A DNA stretch of 64,000 nucleotides from Rhizobium skierniewicense (GCF_014196515.1 NZ_JACIDV010000011.1:1-64000); one strand, 5' to 3'; positions 46,749-56,106 are shown, counted from the first letter of the stretch. Notes: a model not told the origin generated them from the sequence alone. Made by a program: numbers and translations.

Positions 46749-47019
46749 AGCGTTTCCTTGTTAACTGGAAACGTTCTGCCGGAGCAGATTTTCGTCAGGA
46801 CAAAGGCGATTGGCGAAGGGCATACCCTAAGGTACGGTCGAGCCGATCGCCTTTGTCCTGGCGGAAATATGCCCGGCCCTCCGGGTTGGTTGAAACGGGC
46901 CATCTGCCTGCCCGGACGGCTTGGCCGTATGCTAGGGCTACGCCACGCGCCCTCCGGACAAGCAGTCGATCCCGTTTGAACCAACAGAACTGTTTCCATT
47001 TAACAAGGAAACGCTCTAA
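46745..47019. repeat. Palindromic intergenic repeat element (MITE/RIME-like)
   Basis: The 275-bp element has inverted ends: TTAGAGCGTTTCCTTGTTAA at the left and its reverse complement at the right. The pairing continues with ACTGGAAACGTTCTG against AATGGAAACAGTTCTG. Inside, AGGACAAAGGCGAT at about 46797 pairs with ATCGCCTTTGTCCT near 46860. There is no coding frame with known features. Such elements are found between genes in rhizobial genomes. Its terminal CTTAG supplies TAG stops on both sides. Confidence 0.75.
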
Positions 47020-48065
47020 TGCACGGGCTTGCTCTGGTTGGTGATGGCGGCCATGCGGGATGCGTTGACGACAAGCTTGCGTTCAGCGCGTTCCTGCTGT
47101 GGTGTGCGATTGTAGATTTCGCGATAACACTTGGAAAAGTGCGATGCGGAAACGAAGCCGCAGGCAACCGCCACTTCCACCACGGGCATGGCGGATTGGA
47201 CCAGAAGATGGCGTGCCCGGTCCAGCCGGATTTCCAGATAGTAGCGGGCAGGGGAACGCCCCATTTCCTGCCGAAACAGCCGCTCCACCTGTCTGCGTGA
47301 AAGATCGGCATCGTCGGCTATGTCGAGCAAAGACAGCGGCTCTGACAGGTTGCTTTCCATCAATTCGATGATCGACAGGACCTTGTCGTTCTGGACACCG
47401 AGACGGGCCCGGAGCGGCAGGCGTTGGCGGTCATGCGGATTGCGCACCCGGTCCGTCAGTTGCTGCTCACAGACGCGGTTGACGAGGTTTTCGCCAAAAT
47501 CCTGGCCAATCAGATTGAGCATCATGTCCAGAGAGGCGGTGCCACCCGCGCAGGTATAGATGTTGCCATCGACCTCATAGAGATCGGCGTAGACTTCGAC
47601 CTGTGGAAAGGCCTCTGAAAAGCCTGGCAGGTTCTCCCAGTGGATCGCGCAGCGCTTGCCATTCAGCAGTCCCGCCTGGGCAAGCACATGCGCGCCTGTA
47701 CAGAGACTGCCGACAGCAATGCCCCGATTATGCGCCTCCCGCAGCCATGCGTTGACGGATTTGTTGCTGTATTGCTCGATATCGATGCCGGAACAGATCA
47801 ACACCATGCTGGGGCGGTTCTCACCGCTGACGGATTTTCGCTCGTCTGCCAGCGATGTGTTGGCCTCCAGTGCAATCCCGCTGGAGGAGGCGACCTTCTG
47901 GCCGTCGCTGGAGGCGAGACGCCATTCATAGGCGGCATAACCCAGCATGCGATTGGCGATGCGCAGCGTTTCGACAGCCGCCGTAAAGGGCAGCATGGTG
48001 AACTGCGGAACCATGAAGAACACGATAATGCGCTTTTTGGGAGGCGTTTTGCTCACGGCGACCAT
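47016..48065 (-). CDS. GlxA/AraC family transcriptional regulator (GbdR-like)
   Basis: From the ATG at 48065 it has 349 residues. The N-terminal half is a GATase-1/DJ-1-like domain (RIIVFFMVPQFTMLPFTAAVETLRIANR, VGSLCTGAHVLAQAGLLNGKR). The C-terminal part has two AraC helix-turn-helices (SLLDIADDADLSRRQVERLFRQEMG, VVEVAVACGFVSASHFSKCYRE). It resembles regulators of glycine betaine and choline-derived compound breakdown, but the effector cannot be read from sequence. The frame stays open for 34 more codons upstream. Its TAG stop is provided by the palindromic repeat. Confidence 0.85.
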   Translation of the reverse strand: MVAVSKTPPKKRIIVFFMVPQFTMLPFTAAVETLRIANRMLGYAAYEWRLASSDGQKVASSSGIALEANTSLADERKSVSGENRPSMVLICSGIDIEQYSNKSVNAWLREAHNRGIAVGSLCTGAHVLAQAGLLNGKRCAIHWENLPGFSEAFPQVEVYADLYEVDGNIYTCAGGTASLDMMLNLIGQDFGENLVNRVCEQQLTDRVRNPHDRQRLPLRARLGVQNDKVLSIIELMESNLSEPLSLLDIADDADLSRRQVERLFRQEMGRSPARYYLEIRLDRARHLLVQSAMPVVEVAVACGFVSASHFSKCYREIYNRTPQQERAERKLVVNASRMAAITNQSKPVH

Positions 48066-48442
48066 GCTCCATTGCGGAAACGCAATTCCTTGCTTGGAAA
48101 TGGTCCGCTGTATATCGCGTTTGCGACACTCTAGGCACAAGATACGACGCGCGCCTGTTGCTGTCAAAAAACTTATTCGGGATACCCTTCGCCGAGGAAG
48201 CGATAGCGTGCAGATGTGAGGTGCGCCGGCACTTGGCGCCCGATCTTTTGCATTTTATTAATATTGTTTTCAATTTTTAAGCGCAGTCTCCAGACTTATC
48301 GTCCACTTGCGCGTTCTATCGACGTAAACGATGGCGGCGGCTCTGAAATGAAATGCCACCGGGTCGTCTTTTGTTACGGTGTCGGGCTGCCCGAGAATGG
48401 CTCTGCTGTTCCTGCCCGGCGCTTTCGAGCGGAGTATTGCGT

Positions 48443-48871
48443 ATGCATGAAGCTTGTCTCACTGTTCTCGTCGTCGAAGACGAGCCGATCATTCGATTTA
48501 CACTTGTGGATGTGCTGGAAGAGGCGGGCTACCGCGTACTGGAAGCCTCCAACGTGCTGGAAGCCATTGCCGTTATCGGCAAGGTGGATACGATTTCCGC
48601 CGTTATCACAGATATCGACATGCCGGGCGGCCTGTCGGGTCTGGATCTGGTGCGGATGTTGTCATCGTGTCAGGAGCAGATTGCCGTGATCGTCACCTCC
48701 GGTGGCCATGCGCCCGATGCGCTGGAACTGCCGGATGACGTCCGCTTCTTCAGCAAGCCCTATCATTTCGATGATATCTTTTTTGCACTGCGCGCCGGCG
48801 TCGCAGCCAAGACCAAGAGCGTCCGTCGAAAGATCGCTGTGCGGCTGGAGGGCTTACAGCTCAGCCATTGA
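48443..48871 (+). CDS. Single-domain response regulator
   Basis: The 142-residue protein is a receiver domain only: acidic pocket VVEDEP, phospho-acceptor Asp57 in ITDIDMPGG, a Ser/Thr at VTSGGH and Lys in FFSKPYHFDD. There is no output domain, so it passes the signal on by phosphotransfer or protein contact. The basic tail KTKSVRRKIAVRLEG is unusual. No histidine kinase lies next to it. ATG 48443 is chosen because the receiver fold begins seven residues later; the frame is open upstream. Confidence 0.88.
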   Translation: MHEACLTVLVVEDEPIIRFTLVDVLEEAGYRVLEASNVLEAIAVIGKVDTISAVITDIDMPGGLSGLDLVRMLSSCQEQIAVIVTSGGHAPDALELPDDVRFFSKPYHFDDIFFALRAGVAAKTKSVRRKIAVRLEGLQLSH

Positions 48872-48874
48872 ATG

Positions 48875-48899
48875 AAAAAAAGCCGGGATTTCTCCCGGC
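48875..48899 (-). terminator. Terminator of glgX, shared with the response regulator gene
   Basis: GCCGGGA-GAAA-TCCCGGC on the minus strand is followed by TTTTTTTC, a strong terminator 28 bases after the glgX stop. On the plus strand the same hairpin is followed by GTTTCCTTTT and could end the response regulator mRNA. Confidence 0.85.
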
Positions 48900-48927
48900 G
48901 TTTCCTTTTGTCTCCGCAACCGCAGGA

Positions 48928-51006
48928 TCAGGCAGCGCGCAACAGCACCATGGCACGACCTTCGACCGAGTGGGTCTCTCCATTTGCGATCTTGTCGGCG
49001 TTCGCATCCGGCTCGGCGGTCGTCAATTCCGTCATCCAGCCGTGCTCGGCGTCCGGCAGCTTGAACTCCACCACCCCGTCATGCGGGTTGAAGAGTATCA
49101 GCACATCACGCCATTCGTCCGCATCGCCGTTGTCGTCGCCTCGCGACAGGCGAAGACCGAGCGAGGTGCTGCCTGGATCTTCCCACTGCGCCTGAGTCTG
49201 CTCTCCGCCGCCCGGGTTCAGCCAGGTGATGTGCGTGCCGTCGCGCCAGTTCTCACGACGCAGCACCGAGTGGTTCTGGCGCAGCTCGATCAGCTTTTTC
49301 GTAAAGTTGCGCAGTGTCTCTGCACTTTCCGGCAGATTTTCCCAGTGGACCCAGCTCAGTTCGCTGTCCTGGCAGTAACCATTGTTGTTGCCCATCTGGC
49401 TGCGACCGAATTCGTCACCAGCCAGCAGCATAGGCGTACCGTGGGAGAGGAGAAGGGTTGCGAGGAAGTTGCGCTTCTGGCGGTCACGCACGGCGATGAT
49501 GCCTTCGTCTTCCGTCGGACCTTCTACGCCGTAGTTGTAGCTTCGGTTGTGGTCGTGGCCGTCCTTGTTGTCTTCGCCATTCGCTTCGTTGTGCTTCTCA
49601 TTGTAGGAAACGACGTCGTTCAGCGTGAAACCGTCATGCGCGGTGATGAAGTTGACGCTTGACCACGGTCTGCGGCCACGCAGATCATAGACATCGCCAG
49701 AACCCAGAACGCGCGCGGCGAAGTCGCCAGCGGTGCCGTCCTCGTCCTTCCAGTATTCGCGCACGGTGTCGCGGTACTTGTCATTCCACTCTGCCCAGCC
49801 GGGTGGGAAGCCGCCGACCTGATAACCGCCGGGACCGATATCCCATGGTTCGCCGACCAGCTTCAGCCTGGAGAGAACAGGGTCCTGACCCACGGCATCG
49901 AAAAAGCCGCTGCGCTGATCGAAGCCTTCCGGCTCGCGGCCAAGAATTGTGCCCAGATCAAAGCGGAAGCCGTCGATGTGCATGTCTTCGGCCCAGTAAC
50001 GTAGCGAGTCTGTCACCATCTGGAGAACACGCGGATGCGATGTGTTGACCGTGTTTCCCGTGCCGGTGTCGTTGATATAGTAGCGCGGCTGGTCGGGCAT
50101 GGTGCGGTAGTAGGAGAAGTTGTCGATACCCTTGAACGAAAGGGTCGGTCCAAGCTCGTTGCCTTCTGCCGTGTGGTTGTAGACCACGTCGAGGATGACT
50201 TCGATCCCGCCGTCATGGAAGGCGCGAACCATATCGCGGAAACCCGCCATGCCCTTTGGGCCATAATAGCGTGAGGCAGGCGAGAAGAAGCCGAGGGAAT
50301 TGTAGCCCCAGAAATTCTTCAGGCCCTTGTCCAGCAGATGCGAATCATCTGGGAAGGAGTGGATGGGCAGCAGCTCGACGGAGGTCACTCCGAGGCTCTT
50401 GATGTACTCGACAATCTGCTTGTCGCCGAGACCTTCATAGGTTCCGCGTAGATTTTCAGCGATGCCGGGGTGGAGTTGCGTGAAACCCTTGACGTGGGTC
50501 TCGTAGAAAATCGTTTTCGACCACGGCACATTCGGCTTCTGGTCTCCCGACCAGTCATAGTCCGACGGATCGATGACGCGGCACTTCGGCATTTTCGCCG
50601 CACTGTCGCTGTCGTTGAAGGACAGGTCTTTTTCCTCTGCATCCAGAATATAGCCGAACTGCTCGGGACCCCACGCGATATCGCCGACGAGTTCGCGGGC
50701 GTATGGATCGACCAGCAGCTTGTTGGGATTGAAGCGGTGTCCGTTCTCCGGGTCGTAAGGGCCGTGAACGCGATAGCCATAGAGTGCTCCGGGCTTCAAG
50801 CCGGGAATGAAACCGTGCCAGATTTCGTTGGTGAATTCGGGCAGGGTGATGCGTTCGATTTCGTTTTTACCGCTTTCGTCGAAAAGGCACAATTCGACGC
50901 GCTCTGCGTGGGCGCTGAAAATGGCGAAGTTGACGCCATCGCCGTCGAAATTCGCGCCAAGGCGGGTAAAGTCGCCGGGCAGAATGCTGGAACCGAACTG
51001 GGCCAT
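48928..51006 (-). CDS. glgX: Glycogen debranching enzyme GlgX
   Basis: The 692-residue isoamylase-type GH13 enzyme has an N-terminal CBM48 (PGDFTRLGANFDGDGVNFAIFSAHAERVELCLFD) and catalytic motifs DVVYNHT, DGFRFDLGT (nucleophile Asp), LVGEPWD (acid Glu) and FITAHDGFTL. It cuts alpha-1,6 branches of glycogen after phosphorylase action. ATG 51006 has GAGGATATTT before it. An ATG 12 bases upstream is in frame. It is not next to other glg genes. Confidence 0.94.
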   Translation of the reverse strand: MAQFGSSILPGDFTRLGANFDGDGVNFAIFSAHAERVELCLFDESGKNEIERITLPEFTNEIWHGFIPGLKPGALYGYRVHGPYDPENGHRFNPNKLLVDPYARELVGDIAWGPEQFGYILDAEEKDLSFNDSDSAAKMPKCRVIDPSDYDWSGDQKPNVPWSKTIFYETHVKGFTQLHPGIAENLRGTYEGLGDKQIVEYIKSLGVTSVELLPIHSFPDDSHLLDKGLKNFWGYNSLGFFSPASRYYGPKGMAGFRDMVRAFHDGGIEVILDVVYNHTAEGNELGPTLSFKGIDNFSYYRTMPDQPRYYINDTGTGNTVNTSHPRVLQMVTDSLRYWAEDMHIDGFRFDLGTILGREPEGFDQRSGFFDAVGQDPVLSRLKLVGEPWDIGPGGYQVGGFPPGWAEWNDKYRDTVREYWKDEDGTAGDFAARVLGSGDVYDLRGRRPWSSVNFITAHDGFTLNDVVSYNEKHNEANGEDNKDGHDHNRSYNYGVEGPTEDEGIIAVRDRQKRNFLATLLLSHGTPMLLAGDEFGRSQMGNNNGYCQDSELSWVHWENLPESAETLRNFTKKLIELRQNHSVLRRENWRDGTHITWLNPGGGEQTQAQWEDPGSTSLGLRLSRGDDNGDADEWRDVLILFNPHDGVVEFKLPDAEHGWMTELTTAEPDANADKIANGETHSVEGRAMVLLRAA

Positions 51007-51129
51007 AAATATCCTCATGCTTGATAGGTGCGTGGGGAAATGTGGCGGCGGGGTATTTGTTCCGCACTGCAAAAAAATGGCTCGCAGAGAGTGTCGTGCG
51101 AGCCATTCAAAGCGGGTTGGAAACGGGTG

Positions 51130-51345
51130 CTATCGACGAACGATCCGCGTCTTCGTTGTGTCTGTGGTTGGCCATCCAATATCCTTGAGCGTGTCTGTCG
51201 GTAGGGCTTCAAGGGCGCGCAGGTTCTGCTTGCGACGCCATGCGGTTTGTAGCGCCAGCACGCGCTCGGAAATCCGCGACAGCAACCTCTGGGTGAGCAA
51301 CCTTCCCCTTGCGGGGCCTGGGCTTTGGTGAACGATCATCGTCAT
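51130..51345 (-). CDS. DUF1127 family small protein
   Basis: The 71-residue protein ends with the DUF1127 motif WRRKQNLRALEALPTDTLKDIGW. Small DUF1127 proteins of Agrobacterium are arginine-rich and linked to RNA maturation and stress or phosphate physiology. The ATG at 51345 has AAAGGAGTATCAAA; earlier in-frame starts lack such a site. It is divergent from the LysR gene at 51586, which may control it across the 240-base gap. Confidence 0.85.
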   Translation of the reverse strand: MTMIVHQSPGPARGRLLTQRLLSRISERVLALQTAWRRKQNLRALEALPTDTLKDIGWPTTDTTKTRIVRR

Positions 51346-51585
51346 TTTGATACTCCTTTCATGCTCCGTATTCTGCTTCGACATCGCCGGTATGCGCCTG
51401 GAATATTCATCAATCAATTGAATGATTTTCATGTCATTGATGACGAAAACTTATGCGTTTCTGGTGAGAAATTCGGCGATTTTCTCGTGCGCTTCCGGCT
51501 ACGTTTTTGAGGATGCGGCCTTGTTGACATTCAATCAAACGAAATGATATCCATCTATTGATCAGAAAAATTGAAGGCATGTGCC

Positions 51586-52482
51586 ATGACAGTTTCCTTC
51601 CGCCAGCCTTTGCCCCTGCTGGACAATGACATCCTGCGGACGTTTGTTGCGATTGCAGAAACAGGCAATTTTTCGACGGCTGCCGAAGTGGTGTTCCGAA
51701 CCCCGTCAGCCGTGTCCATGCAGATCAAGAAGCTGGAAGAGCAACTCAAGACCACCCTGTTCCTGCGTGACGCGCGTTCCGTCACATTGACAGCTCATGG
51801 CGAGACGCTGCTAACCTATGCGCGGAGGATGATCGCTTTGTCCAATGAGGCGGTCGCGCGTTTTGTGATGCCTGAGCTGTCGGGCGTGGTGCGCCTTGGC
51901 GCGCCTGAGGATATTGGAGAGCGTGGGCTGCTGCCCGGCATCCTCAAGCGCTTTGCCGATGCGTTTCCGGCCATCATGGTGGACGTGGTGATCGATTCCA
52001 GTTCGCAGCTTTACAGGCGTATGGACGAGCAGCGGCTGGACCTCGCGCTCGTCAATTGCGCGTCGCTGCCGCTTCGTACCAGCGGAGAGGTTTTGATGCG
52101 CGAACGCCTGGTTTGGGCCGGCGCCAAATGTGGTACGGCCCATTTGCGCGATCCCATCCCCATTTCGATATGGGAGGATGGCTGCATCTGGCGCTCCGAA
52201 GCCACGTCATCGCTCGAAAAGCAGAACCGTCCTTATCGGGTGGCTTACCTCAGCGGCCATACGATGGCGCAGAAGGCGGCCATCGAAGCGGATCTGGCGG
52301 TCGCCCCGTTACCGCGTTCCTATGTGCAGAACAACATGGTGATCCTGGGTGAGAAGGATGGAATGCCGGAGCTTGGCTGCTTCGATATCCGCCTCATCGT
52401 TGCCGACAAGCCGACGCGTCCCGTGCAGGCGGTGGCCGATAGCATTCGCAACGCGTTCAAGGAATTTGCGCAGCCCGTTTAA
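51586..52482 (+). CDS. LysR-family transcriptional regulator
   Basis: The 298-residue protein has an N-terminal winged helix (NDILRTFVAIAETGNFSTAAEVVFRTPSAVSMQIKKLEEQL) and a periplasmic-binding-like effector domain (VRLGAPEDIGERGLLPGILKRFADAFPAIMVDV). LysR proteins often regulate a divergent neighbour, which here is the DUF1127 gene. The ligand is unknown. ATG 51586 begins just before the conserved fold; an in-frame ATG lies 15 bases upstream. Confidence 0.92.
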   Translation: MTVSFRQPLPLLDNDILRTFVAIAETGNFSTAAEVVFRTPSAVSMQIKKLEEQLKTTLFLRDARSVTLTAHGETLLTYARRMIALSNEAVARFVMPELSGVVRLGAPEDIGERGLLPGILKRFADAFPAIMVDVVIDSSSQLYRRMDEQRLDLALVNCASLPLRTSGEVLMRERLVWAGAKCGTAHLRDPIPISIWEDGCIWRSEATSSLEKQNRPYRVAYLSGHTMAQKAAIEADLAVAPLPRSYVQNNMVILGEKDGMPELGCFDIRLIVADKPTRPVQAVADSIRNAFKEFAQPV

Positions 52483-52595
52483 CGCGCTGATTTTTTTTTG
52501 ACACGCTACGGAACCGCTTTGACTTACCTGCGTTTTCAGCGCGCTAATTCAGTTGTCTTTTGCGCCCATGCGCAGACTTTAAGGGGAGTTTCCAT

Positions 52596-52757
52596 ATGTC
52601 CACACGTTTCTTCGCAACCACTGCCGCCGTTCTTATTGCTCTCGTCTCCCTTTCTTCCTGCGGCAACACGATCCGCGGCGTTGGCAAGGACGTTGCAGGC
52701 ACTGTAGATGGCACGCAGGCTGCTGGACAGAGCGTGGATCGCGCAGCGCGCCGTTAA
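52596..52757 (+). CDS. Entericidin A/B-like small lipoprotein
   Basis: The 53-residue protein has a lipoprotein signal (ATTAAVLIALVSLSSC, lipobox LSSC) and a mature part of about 30 residues (GNTIRGVGKDVAGTVDGTQA). This is the entericidin EcnA/EcnB plan. In enterobacteria these are a toxin/antidote pair; here only one member is present and the role is unknown. AAGGGGAG precedes the ATG. A terminator follows. Confidence 0.88.
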   Translation: MSTRFFATTAAVLIALVSLSSCGNTIRGVGKDVAGTVDGTQAAGQSVDRAARR

Positions 52758-52790
52758 TATTGTTTCTGGTTCAATCTTAAGAACCGAATG

Positions 52791-52821
52791 AAAAGGCCGA
52801 CGCCAACCCGTCGGCTTTTTT
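52791..52821 (+). terminator. Rho-independent terminator after the entericidin-like gene
   Basis: The stem GCCGACG/CGTCGGC around CCAACC is flanked by AAAA and TTTTTTG. Confidence 0.88.
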
Positions 52822-52937
52822 GTTGTGACGCTTGGCAAAGATGACTCGTCTTTGCCCTTCCGGTCACAAGGCCATATTCTCGTCCCGATCAAGCGGTCTA
52901 TCGCTCGACAGCCGAACATGATCGACGTTGGGACCAT

Positions 52938-53690
52938 ATGCTCAGACTCATCCGATATCTGCTGGCGGCTTTGTTGCCGACGAGCGCCAGCGCCGCGTCT
53001 TTGCCGGACTTTTGCCAGTCGCTGGACCACATGGGCGCCCGCTATACCGTGTGTCGCTTTGACCCTACGAAAAGCGACATCCGGCTTTACCACTGGGATT
53101 ATGTTTCATCGAAACCCTATGGCTCGTTCGATGCTTTGTCTTCGGCACTATGGCGCCAGCACAGCTTCGTTACCTTTGCGATGAATGCCGGGATGTACCA
53201 CCGCGATCTGTCGCCGGTCGGGCTGTTCGTCGATCACGGTGTGGAGACCGCGCCCATCAGCACCGGCGGCGGCTGGGGCAATTTCCATATGCAGCCGAAT
53301 GGGGTGTTCTTCATGAAGGGCAAACAGGCAGGAGTGCTGGAAACCAGCGCATACCTCAACGCCAACGTGTCACCGGACTTCGCCACCCAGTCCGGCCCTA
53401 TGCTGGTGATCGACGGAAAGCTTCATCCGCGATTTCTTCCCGAAAGCGACAGTTTGAACACCCGCAATGGGGTGGGCGTATCTGAGGATGGCATCGTGCA
53501 TTTCGCAATTTCGGAAGATCCGGTGCGGTTTTACGATTTTGCGACCCTGTTTCGTGACAAACTGCACGTGGCCAATGCGCTTTATTTCGATGGCAGCATT
53601 TCAAGCGTCGATATTCCCGCCGCAAAACGTCGCGACGGTTGGTCTGATCTGGGGCCGATCGTTGCTGTTGTCGAGCGAGTGCCGGACTAA
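52938..53690 (+). CDS. Exported phosphodiester glycosidase family (DUF2233) protein
   Basis: The 250-residue protein has a signal peptide (LLAALLPTSASAA) and then a NAGPA/DUF2233 domain: VTFAMNAGMYHRDLSPVGLFVDHG, GWGNFHMQPNGVFF, TQSGPMLVIDGKLHP, NALYFDGSISSVDIP. The family includes a lysosomal phosphodiester alpha-GlcNAcase and bacterial envelope proteins. The substrate is unknown. The gene stands alone; the next gene converges with it ten bases after its stop. Confidence 0.82.
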   Translation: MLRLIRYLLAALLPTSASAASLPDFCQSLDHMGARYTVCRFDPTKSDIRLYHWDYVSSKPYGSFDALSSALWRQHSFVTFAMNAGMYHRDLSPVGLFVDHGVETAPISTGGGWGNFHMQPNGVFFMKGKQAGVLETSAYLNANVSPDFATQSGPMLVIDGKLHPRFLPESDSLNTRNGVGVSEDGIVHFAISEDPVRFYDFATLFRDKLHVANALYFDGSISSVDIPAAKRRDGWSDLGPIVAVVERVPD

Positions 53691-53700
53691 AGTCATTCCC

Positions 53701-54054
53701 CTATAGCGGCGCTTTCGGATAGGCTTTTTCCAAGCCGCCGGATTTTGAGAGGCCGGTGCGGAATGCCGAAAATGCGGCGTGCTGACTGCTCTTCGACACT
53801 TCGTGAAGGCGGATCTGCAAACGCGCTGGGGCATTCTCGCCGAACCATTCGCCGCATTTTTCCAGCTTCAGAGAGTTGAGGAAGCGCGCTTGTGCCTGCT
53901 GGTCGAGAAACAGACGCAAACCTTCCAGCAGGTTTTCGTCCTGCACTGCGTTCTCCAGAAGCAATGTCAGCCAGGCGTGATCTTCCGCACCCCAGCTAGA
54001 AATTTTCGTCGCGACCGTGTCACGGTCAGGGAAAGAAGATGGGGTCGCCTGCAT
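53701..54054 (-). CDS. Hypothetical protein, 117 residues
   Basis: A soluble, mostly helical protein (WLTLLLENAVQDENLLEGLRLFLDQQAQARFL) with no signal, membrane part or motif I recognise. It has normal codon composition and converges with the DUF2233 gene. The upstream gap of about 370 bases would hold its promoter. The function is unknown. Confidence 0.55.
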   Translation of the reverse strand: MQATPSSFPDRDTVATKISSWGAEDHAWLTLLLENAVQDENLLEGLRLFLDQQAQARFLNSLKLEKCGEWFGENAPARLQIRLHEVSKSSQHAAFSAFRTGLSKSGGLEKAYPKAPL

Positions 54055-54174
54055 TGTGTCACCACTCCAGCTTTTGATGTTTGCCGGATATTCCAGTTGC
54101 GCAGCCGGTTCAATACGACCGACGCAGGTTTGGTGAAAAAGCCTTTATTTCGGCAAGCTTATACACAGCTCAGC

Positions 54175-54188
54175 GTTCACTGGTGAAC
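54175..54188. promoter_or_regulatory. Dyad in the gap between two divergent genes
   Basis: GTTCAC-TG-GTGAAC has 6-bp arms. A second dyad CCAAAG...CTTTGG starts directly after it (54188-54213). Both lie in the 372-base gap between the 117-residue protein gene and the small membrane protein gene, which otherwise holds no gene I can support. They could be operators. Confidence 0.3.
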
Positions 54189-54427
54189 CAAAGCTGACCA
54201 AGTTTACACTTTGGACCAAATTGAGACAGGGGGATTTGAGGCGGTGTGTCGGAAAGAACTGATAAGCCATTGTTTTTTATTACACCTATGCGTGGGATGA
54301 ATAGCAGGTCGCCGGATTCGCCTTCCTTTAGCCGTTTTTTGCATTTGCGTTTGTCACAAGTTTTTAATAAATGCTTCATCCACTGGCTGACGCATGAGCG
54401 GCTTGAGAGTAACACGCTGGAGTAATC

Positions 54428-54529
54428 ATGGACGAAACCGCACAGAAATCCTGCTGGGCCGTAACATTTCGCGCACTTGCAGGTTTTGCCGCCTTTCTCG
54501 CATTGACCTACGTATTTGGTAGCCCGTAA
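54428..54529 (+). CDS. 33-residue single-span membrane protein
   Basis: The frame reads MDETAQKSCWAVTFRALAGF and then AAFLALTYVFGSP. A short polar start is followed by one membrane helix of about 20 residues. TGGAG stands six bases before the ATG, and a strong terminator begins 29 bases after the stop, which supports a real transcript. Such tiny proteins often bind larger membrane complexes. I do not recognise the family. Confidence 0.6.
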   Translation: MDETAQKSCWAVTFRALAGFAAFLALTYVFGSP

Positions 54530-54557
54530 CAATCTCTCATAGACACTTTAGACTGTT

Positions 54558-54589
54558 CAGCACGGTTCCCCACAGGACCGTGCTGTTTT
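54558..54589 (+). terminator. Rho-independent terminator after the small membrane protein gene
   Basis: CAGCACGGT pairs perfectly with ACCGTGCTG around TCCCCACAGG, and TTTTC follows. Confidence 0.88.
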
Positions 54590-54702
54590 CGTTTACGCCG
54601 AACACATGTCGCGCTCAGCCTACTCCATGCCTATTTTGATATGGCGCATTTTTCCGGTTCAGATAGACTGAGGCCATAAGTCTATACATAGGGCAGGCAG
54701 AT

Positions 54703-56106
54703 ATGTTTCTTTCGGTTTTCGACGTGTTCAAGATCGGTATTGGACCGTCCAGTTCGCATACGATGGGACCGATGTCTGCCGCGAACAGATTTCTCGAAAC
54801 CCTGCTGTCCAACGATTGGCCGCGACCTTCGAATGCCGTCGTGTCTGCCATCAAGGTCAGTCTGCATGGCTCTCTTGCCTTCACCGGCATCGGCCATGGT
54901 TCAGGACGCGCGGTTGTGCTGGGTCTGATGGGCGAACAGCCTGATCAGGTCGATCCCGACGCGATGGACGGGTTGATCGCCACGGTCGAATCCACGGGTC
55001 GCGTTTCGCCTGCGGGCCACCCGAGCTACGCCTTCCGACCTGCCGAAGACCTCGTATTCGACAAGAAGAACCCGTTGCCCGGCCATGCCAATGGCATGAG
55101 TTTTTCCGGCTATGACAATCAGGGCCGTATGCTGCTCAAGCGCATCTATTATTCTGTTGGCGGCGGTTTTGTTGTCACCGACACAGAGCTTGACGCCATG
55201 CGTCAGCGGGGCAAGACCGTTGATACTGGCCCCAGGGTTCCCTATCCCTTCGCCACCGCCAGGGCGATGCTGGACATGGCCGAGCGGTCGGGGCGCACCA
55301 TCGCGCAGATGAAGCGTGCCAATGAAGAAACGGTGATGTCGCGCCAGCAACTGGACGACAGGCTGGACGTGATCTGGGAAGCGATGAACGGCTGCATCGA
55401 GCGCGGACTGAAGGGCGAGGGCATCATGCCGGGTGGCCTGAAGGTCAAGCGCCGCGCGCGCTCCATCCACGACAAGCTGAATGCCGAATGGCGCAGCAAC
55501 CGCCTCAATCCCCTTCTGGCCAATGACTGGCTGAGCGTCTACGCGATGGCGGTCAACGAGGAGAATGCGTCCGGCGGTCGTGTCGTCACGGCGCCCACCA
55601 ATGGGGCGGCGGGTGTGATACCGGCGACGGTCAAATATTTCCGCCATTTTCATGAGGATGCGAGCGTCGAGGATATCAGGGACTTTCTGCTGACGGCTGC
55701 GGCCGTTGGCGGCATCATCAAGCACAACGCTTCTATCTCGGGCGCCGAAGTCGGCTGTCAGGGGGAGGTGGGTTCCGCTGCGGCCATGGCGGCTGCGGGT
55801 CTGGCCGCTGTTATGGGTGGGTCACCGGCGCAGGTGGAGAATGCGGCCGAAATTGCGTTGGAGCACCACCTTGGCATGACGTGCGACCCGATCGCCGGTC
55901 TGGTTCAGGTGCCGTGCATCGAGCGTAACGCCCTTGGTGCGGTCAAGGCCGTCACGGCTGCATCTCTGGCGCTGAAAGGTGATGGCTCGCATTTCGTCCC
56001 TTTGGATGCCTGTATCGAAACCATGCGCCAGACCGGCAACGACATGAGCGAGAAATACAAGGAGACCTCGACGGGTGGCCTTGCCGTGAATGTCGTGGAA
56101 TGTTGA
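54703..56106 (+). CDS. sdaA: L-serine ammonia-lyase (iron-sulfur type)
   Basis: The 467-residue single-chain enzyme has the beta domain first ([22 protein letters not shown]) and the alpha domain last. The alpha domain has iron-sulfur cysteine candidates in [21 protein letters not shown] and [19 protein letters not shown]. It converts L-serine to pyruvate and ammonia with a 4Fe-4S cluster that has one free iron site. The start has GGGCAGGCAG before the ATG. The DUF1489 gene follows 65 bases later. Confidence 0.95.
   Translation: MFLSVFDVFKIGIGPSSSHTMGPMSAANRFLETLLSNDWPRPSNAVVSAIKVSLHGSLAFTGIGHGSGRAVVLGLMGEQPDQVDPDAMDGLIATVESTGRVSPAGHPSYAFRPAEDLVFDKKNPLPGHANGMSFSGYDNQGRMLLKRIYYSVGGGFVVTDTELDAMRQRGKTVDTGPRVPYPFATARAMLDMAERSGRTIAQMKRANEETVMSRQQLDDRLDVIWEAMNGCIERGLKGEGIMPGGLKVKRRARSIHDKLNAEWRSNRLNPLLANDWLSVYAMAVNEENASGGRVVTAPTNGAAGVIPATVKYFRHFHEDASVEDIRDFLLTAAAVGGIIKHNASISGAEVGCQGEVGSAAAMAAAGLAAVMGGSPAQVENAAEIALEHHLGMTCDPIAGLVQVPCIERNALGAVKAVTAASLALKGDGSHFVPLDACIETMRQTGNDMSEKYKETSTGGLAVNVVEC

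Noticed and set aside
48875-48899. Terminator assigned only to the response regulator
   Set aside because: The long T-run is on the minus strand, so the main user is glgX. The plus-strand side is weaker.
52596-52757. Entericidin toxin-antidote pair
   Set aside because: Only one small lipoprotein is present. No second lipoprotein lies next to it, so a toxin/antidote system cannot be supported.
54170-54532. 120-codon Cys-rich frame on the minus strand
   Set aside because: It is antisense to the small membrane protein and its ribosome site. The Cys/Lys richness comes from the antisense of A/T-rich sequence. No homologue is recognised.
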